From Chloromonas sp. AAM2 (taxonomy: Eukaryota; Chlorophyta; Chlorophyceae; Chlamydomonadales; Chlamydomonadaceae), in NCBI GenBank assembly GCA_004335635.1, contig QAXH01003047.1, forward strand, positions 320 to 11,795: a DNA stretch of 11,476 nucleotides, written 5' to 3'. This document shows positions 8,971 to 11,476 of this stretch, in pieces. The translations under genes were made by a program, and so were the position numbers. Under the pieces are notes generated by a model that made no database searches, was not told where the DNA came from, and was given only the letters and a program-made list of their open reading frames with translations. Positions within the stretch are counted from its first letter, which is position 1. Every line of letters starts with the position of its first letter.

Positions 8971-8989
8971 GGTTACTGGCCCAGTAACC
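8971..8989. promoter_or_regulatory. perfect 19-bp palindrome in the divergent promoter
   Basis: The string ggttactggcccagtaacc has two exact 9-bp inverted arms around one central base. It lies 90-108 bp upstream of the ciliary gene's ATG, where a dimeric transcription factor site would be expected. It looks loosely like an RFX X-box, but the half-site spacing is too wide and RFX factors are not known to me from green algae. Function is not known. Confidence 0.45.
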
Positions 8990-9343
8990 CAGCAAATAGT
9001 TTCCCGGCAATTTCCTTCCGGCTGGAGCCTTACGTTGGCTGGAGTCCAATCCCGGCGAGTTTCTTAATGCTCAACCAACCTGTACTGCAATCGCCTGATT
9101 GTCCTCGCTGTGGTTTTGCCAATTCTGCGTGTATCAGCTGGGTTACAGTCATGCTATGCCTCTTGACTCGTGGGCAGGGCAATGGGTATGTTATATCGTT
9201 TGGTTATGGTTGTCTGTCATGGGAGGTGGCATGTGGCTCAACTGCTCAAACTCAAAATCATGGCATGAACGTTAGGCCCAGGCCGCGGTGAGCCACCTAA
9301 TGAGTTGTTCCTTGGCTTGTTGCGACTCTTGCATGGAGCCCAA

Positions 9344-9374
9344 TCGTTGATCTACTCGTTGATCTAAACCCTAA
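9344..9374 (+). promoter_or_regulatory. 11-bp direct repeat and telo-box next to the Nup133-like start
   Basis: The unit tcgttgatcta occurs at 9344-9354 and 9356-9366. It runs into AAACCCTAA (9366-9374), which ends four bases before the ATG at 9379. AAACCCTAA is the plant telo-box, equal to the TTTAGGG telomere repeat read on the other strand, and is enriched near starts of housekeeping genes in plants. A role here is inferred from sequence and position only. Confidence 0.4.
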
Positions 9375-9378
9375 CAGC

Positions 9379-11476
9379 ATGAGTGTGCTAGGCGACGTCT
9401 TCAGCTCGCAGCCTATCCCTCCTGCAGTAGCATCACTACTGCAGCTTTCAGCTGGCATCTCTGGTGCGGAGGCCAAGGGCGGCTTCTCAGGCTCAAACCT
9501 GTGCTGGGTGCTGGCCCAAGGCCAACTGCTGCTTTGGCGCCACGCCGACGGCGTTGACGCGCGGATCATCACAATCGCACTACCAGCACAGCTGGCGCGA
9601 GGCAACTGCTACGTGTCCGTGCTGGGAAGCGCGTCCAACACAAGCGCCATTGTCGCTAGCAGCACGGGTCTCGTGCTTGCATGGCCAACCATCGAATACC
9701 TCACAGAACCCATCATGCATCAAGTGACACCAGGCACACCAGGGGCCACAGTCACAGCATTCACAGCTGTAGCACCAGCTCCCTCCTCCGGCATGCTCTT
9801 CGTTGCAGCCCTCACCTTCAGCAACGGCAGCTTACACCTTGTCCAAGGCAACCAACAGGGCATGCACGCCAAGCAGCTAGCCACAGGGCAAGACCCAGCC
9901 CAGGTGGCAGCTGCAGCTGCAGAACAGCGCGGCGTGCTCAGCACACTTGGCCATGTGATCGCTAGTGCCTACACAGAGGCATTTGATCCCATGGCCAAGT
10001 TTGTCAAGCACACCGTCTCTGGCCTACCAGCTCTGGCGGTTGCTGCTCGTATGGTGGACGTGCATCATTTACACATTTACGTGCTCACTGAGTCAACTCT
10101 TGAATGCTGGCAGGCAAGTCAACCTAGGGGTAACACATCAAAACAAATCACCACACGGCACTCAACAGCTCGAAAATGATGCTGTAGACCAAATCATATT
10201 TTATGAACCCAAGATGCTGCAGCTGCAGCAATGGCATGCAAGCAGAAAAAGCCTGTCGCCCATATACACCCTGCCATCGCCTGACCATACTATCAGAGGC
10301 AATTCAAATCATATGATGGTGTCTCAAGGGACAGTGGTAGTCATCTGCATCACCCAACCGGTCGCATGTCGTTTGTGAGCCGCACAGTCAAGCTTCTGCT
10401 CACATCAGCATCAACATGTATATATCTATACGTAGTGTATCTCTGGCTAAGTGTATTCCCGTTGGACATCAAACATGCATGTGATGATGTCCATGCAGTG
10501 AGGTCCATGCAGTGGCGTCCATGCAGTGACATGCATGTGATCATCAACAGCCAACACCATGTGGCTCTCACTGCAGGTGATGGTTGGTTTGCGGTTGAGC
10601 GAGCAGTTGCTGTGGTCCTCTCAAACCTCCAGGGCAGCGTGTACCGCAGGCAAGCTGCAGTACGCAACCAACAGGGCGCTTGCCTTATCAGGCGACGATG
10701 CCTATCTCCTGGTGGAGGGTACAGCACATGACAACAGCAGTGGCGCTTGGGTGCACAGGTACGTGTGAAATAGGCAGCACTGACCAAGTGTAATCTCTAC
10801 ATGTGATTCCTACAAGTGTAATTCCTACATGTGTGCCACCCATGCTATCAACCATGTGCACGGCCGACAAAACATACCCATCCAACATGCACGCATGGAA
10901 TAGGCAGCACGTACAAGATGCAGCAAGGGGCTATAAGGTTTTCCATGCAGATGGGGCTGTATGCGACGTCAGGTTGGGTGCTGATGCATGGGCCCATAAT
11001 GGGCAGGCAGGTCGCCAGCGGCTCAGACCTTCTGGGCCTGCCACGCTGGTATGCGTTGACATGGGCCCATGCATGGGATGCTGATGGTTCTCAAACCATG
11101 TGCTGGTCCTGCGATCTGGCCACTAGAGCGTTGCCTGGGCGTAGTGCAGTTGTGTGTGACAAGGGTGTGCATCTGATGACGATGCGTTTCCACCACCTGT
11201 TTTTATCACTCAATAGCTTTGCTTGTGCCATGTGTGGCAGCCAGCATAGCGCGTCTGTGACCTTTCCGGCTGCTTGCCGCAGGATGAGTGTGCGAGCCGA
11301 GGGCCTGCCCGTGCACCTGGACTGCACAGTGCTGCCTCCCCTGCAGGGCCACGGGGTGAGTCACGTGGCAAGATAGGACAGAAATCGACTGTGCGTAGCC
11401 ATTGCGCAGCATCAGCTGTTTTCCGTTGATGCAAATGATTTGGTACAGCAGCCCCTTGGTGGATCGGTGCGAGGTG
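9379..11476 (+). CDS. NUP133: Nup133-like nucleoporin, N-terminal beta-propeller, 5' part of gene
   Basis: Nup133 belongs to the Y (Nup107-160) complex of the nuclear pore scaffold. Exons are 9379-10113, 10577-10758, 11283-11355 and probably 11410 to the window edge; the gene is cut there after about 352 codons, while the family is usually over 1000 aa. An in-frame stop at 9301-9303 supports the first ATG. Family-like blocks: CWVLAQGQLLLWR (42-54), NCYVSVLGS (76-84), STGLVLAWPTIEY (95-107), ESTLECW (238-244), EQLLWSS and LSGDDAYLLVEGTAH in exon 2. Residues 185-202 form a likely amphipathic, Ser/Thr-rich helix in the place where Nup133 carries its membrane-sensing ALPS segment. Intron 1 appears to be GC-AG (CAG|GCAAGT). 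Exons 2 and 3 join in phase; exon 4 is weaker. Nup155-type propellers are the main alternative. Confidence 0.68.
10473..10541 (+). repeat. three 14-bp tandem units with flanking repeats, Nup133-like intron 1
   Basis: Three units at 10489-10502, 10503-10516 and 10517-10530 share gtccatgcagtg and differ only in the last two bases. They are bracketed by the same 13-bp string acatgcatgtgat (10473-10485 and 10529-10541). They lie in the 463-bp first intron, 36 bases or more before the acceptor. Confidence 0.9.
10984..11074. repeat. nested inverted repeats, Nup133-like intron 2
   Basis: Exact 14-bp outer arms (atgcatgggcccat at 10984-10997 and its complement at 11061-11074) enclose an exact 7-bp inner pair (ggcaggc at 11002-11008, gcctgcc at 11036-11042). 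The 91-base segment could fold as one branched or stacked hairpin in the intron RNA. No known RNA family was recognised. Confidence 0.6.

Larger units (their letters stand above)
8882..9378. promoter_or_regulatory. divergent intergenic region, likely two-way promoter
   Basis: The PG-rich repeat gene (minus) and the Nup133-like gene (plus) are head to head with 497 bp between start codons, so both promoters must lie here or overlap. The region holds a doubled gtcgtac (8945-8958), a perfect 19-bp palindrome (8971-8989), a 12-bp-period direct repeat (9344-9366) and a telo-box at the Nup133-like start codon. No convincing TATA box was found; ttatatcg near 9190 is weak. No gene was recognised in it. 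Confidence 0.55.

Noticed and set aside
8400..8987. 195-aa open frame on the plus strand
   Set aside because: It is antisense to exon 1 and intron 1 of the PG-rich repeat gene and has no recognisable domain.
8971..8989. RFX X-box call for the palindrome
   Set aside because: The half sites are 7 bases apart, wider than the X-box allows, and RFX factors are not known to me in green algae. It was kept only as an unnamed palindrome.
9251..9338. Short minus-strand frames containing MQESQQAKEQL or PRPGPN as a further upstream ciliary exon
   Set aside because: The ciliary gene already has an ATG directly preceded by an in-frame stop in exon 1, and no donor with the right phase links these stretches.
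10831..11376. 181-aa open frame on the plus strand
   Set aside because: Only its end (from 11283) fits the Nup133-like gene. The rest lies in intron 2 and contains inverted repeats rather than propeller-like sequence.

Overview
The window is nuclear DNA from a eukaryote, most probably a chlorophyte green alga and perhaps a trebouxiophyte. The evidence is spliceosomal introns with standard splice sites, a plant/algal-type sterol C24-methyltransferase, TGTAA motifs (the usual chlorophyte poly(A) signal) shortly after two stop codons, a cilium-type protein, and Ty1/copia- and Ty3/gypsy-like debris. The taxon is an inference. No prokaryotic operon, phage, CRISPR or tRNA signal was found.

Layout: (1) Positions 1-1240 are retroelement debris. 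The 3' end of a copia polyprotein (RNase H) is broken by a 10-bp near-duplication, and is followed by a polypurine tract and a probable 3' LTR start. After that comes a decayed gag-like stretch of Ty3/gypsy type. (2) Positions 1355-3913 (+) hold a complete five-exon sterol C24-methyltransferase gene (SMT1/ERG6 type, 392 aa). Its upstream flank is retroelement-derived and its large fourth intron is rich in repeats. (3) Positions 3952-6115 are a 2.2-kb stretch between convergent genes in which I find no gene, only a 23-nt-arm hairpin and small repeats. (4) Positions 6159-8881 (-) hold a complete five-exon gene for a 395-aa sperm-tail PG-rich (SHIPPO) repeat protein of the ciliary microtubule type. 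I rebuilt its exons by hand, and all intron phases agree. (5) Positions 8882-9378 are a short divergent intergenic region with a perfect 19-bp palindrome and a telo-box touching the downstream gene. (6) From 9379 to the window edge (+) is the 5' part of a gene whose product looks like the N-terminal beta-propeller of nucleoporin Nup133. Its first intron appears to be a GC-AG intron.

The three host genes belong to unrelated processes: sterol synthesis in the ER, the ciliary axoneme, and the nuclear pore. I see no common pathway, and no convincing new multi-gene system. The points most worth a second look are the frameshifting micro-duplication in the copia element, the retroelement-derived flank of the sterol gene, the ciliary gene (which implies a flagellate stage), the palindrome in the divergent promoter, and the ALPS-like helix and GC-AG intron of the Nup133-like gene.
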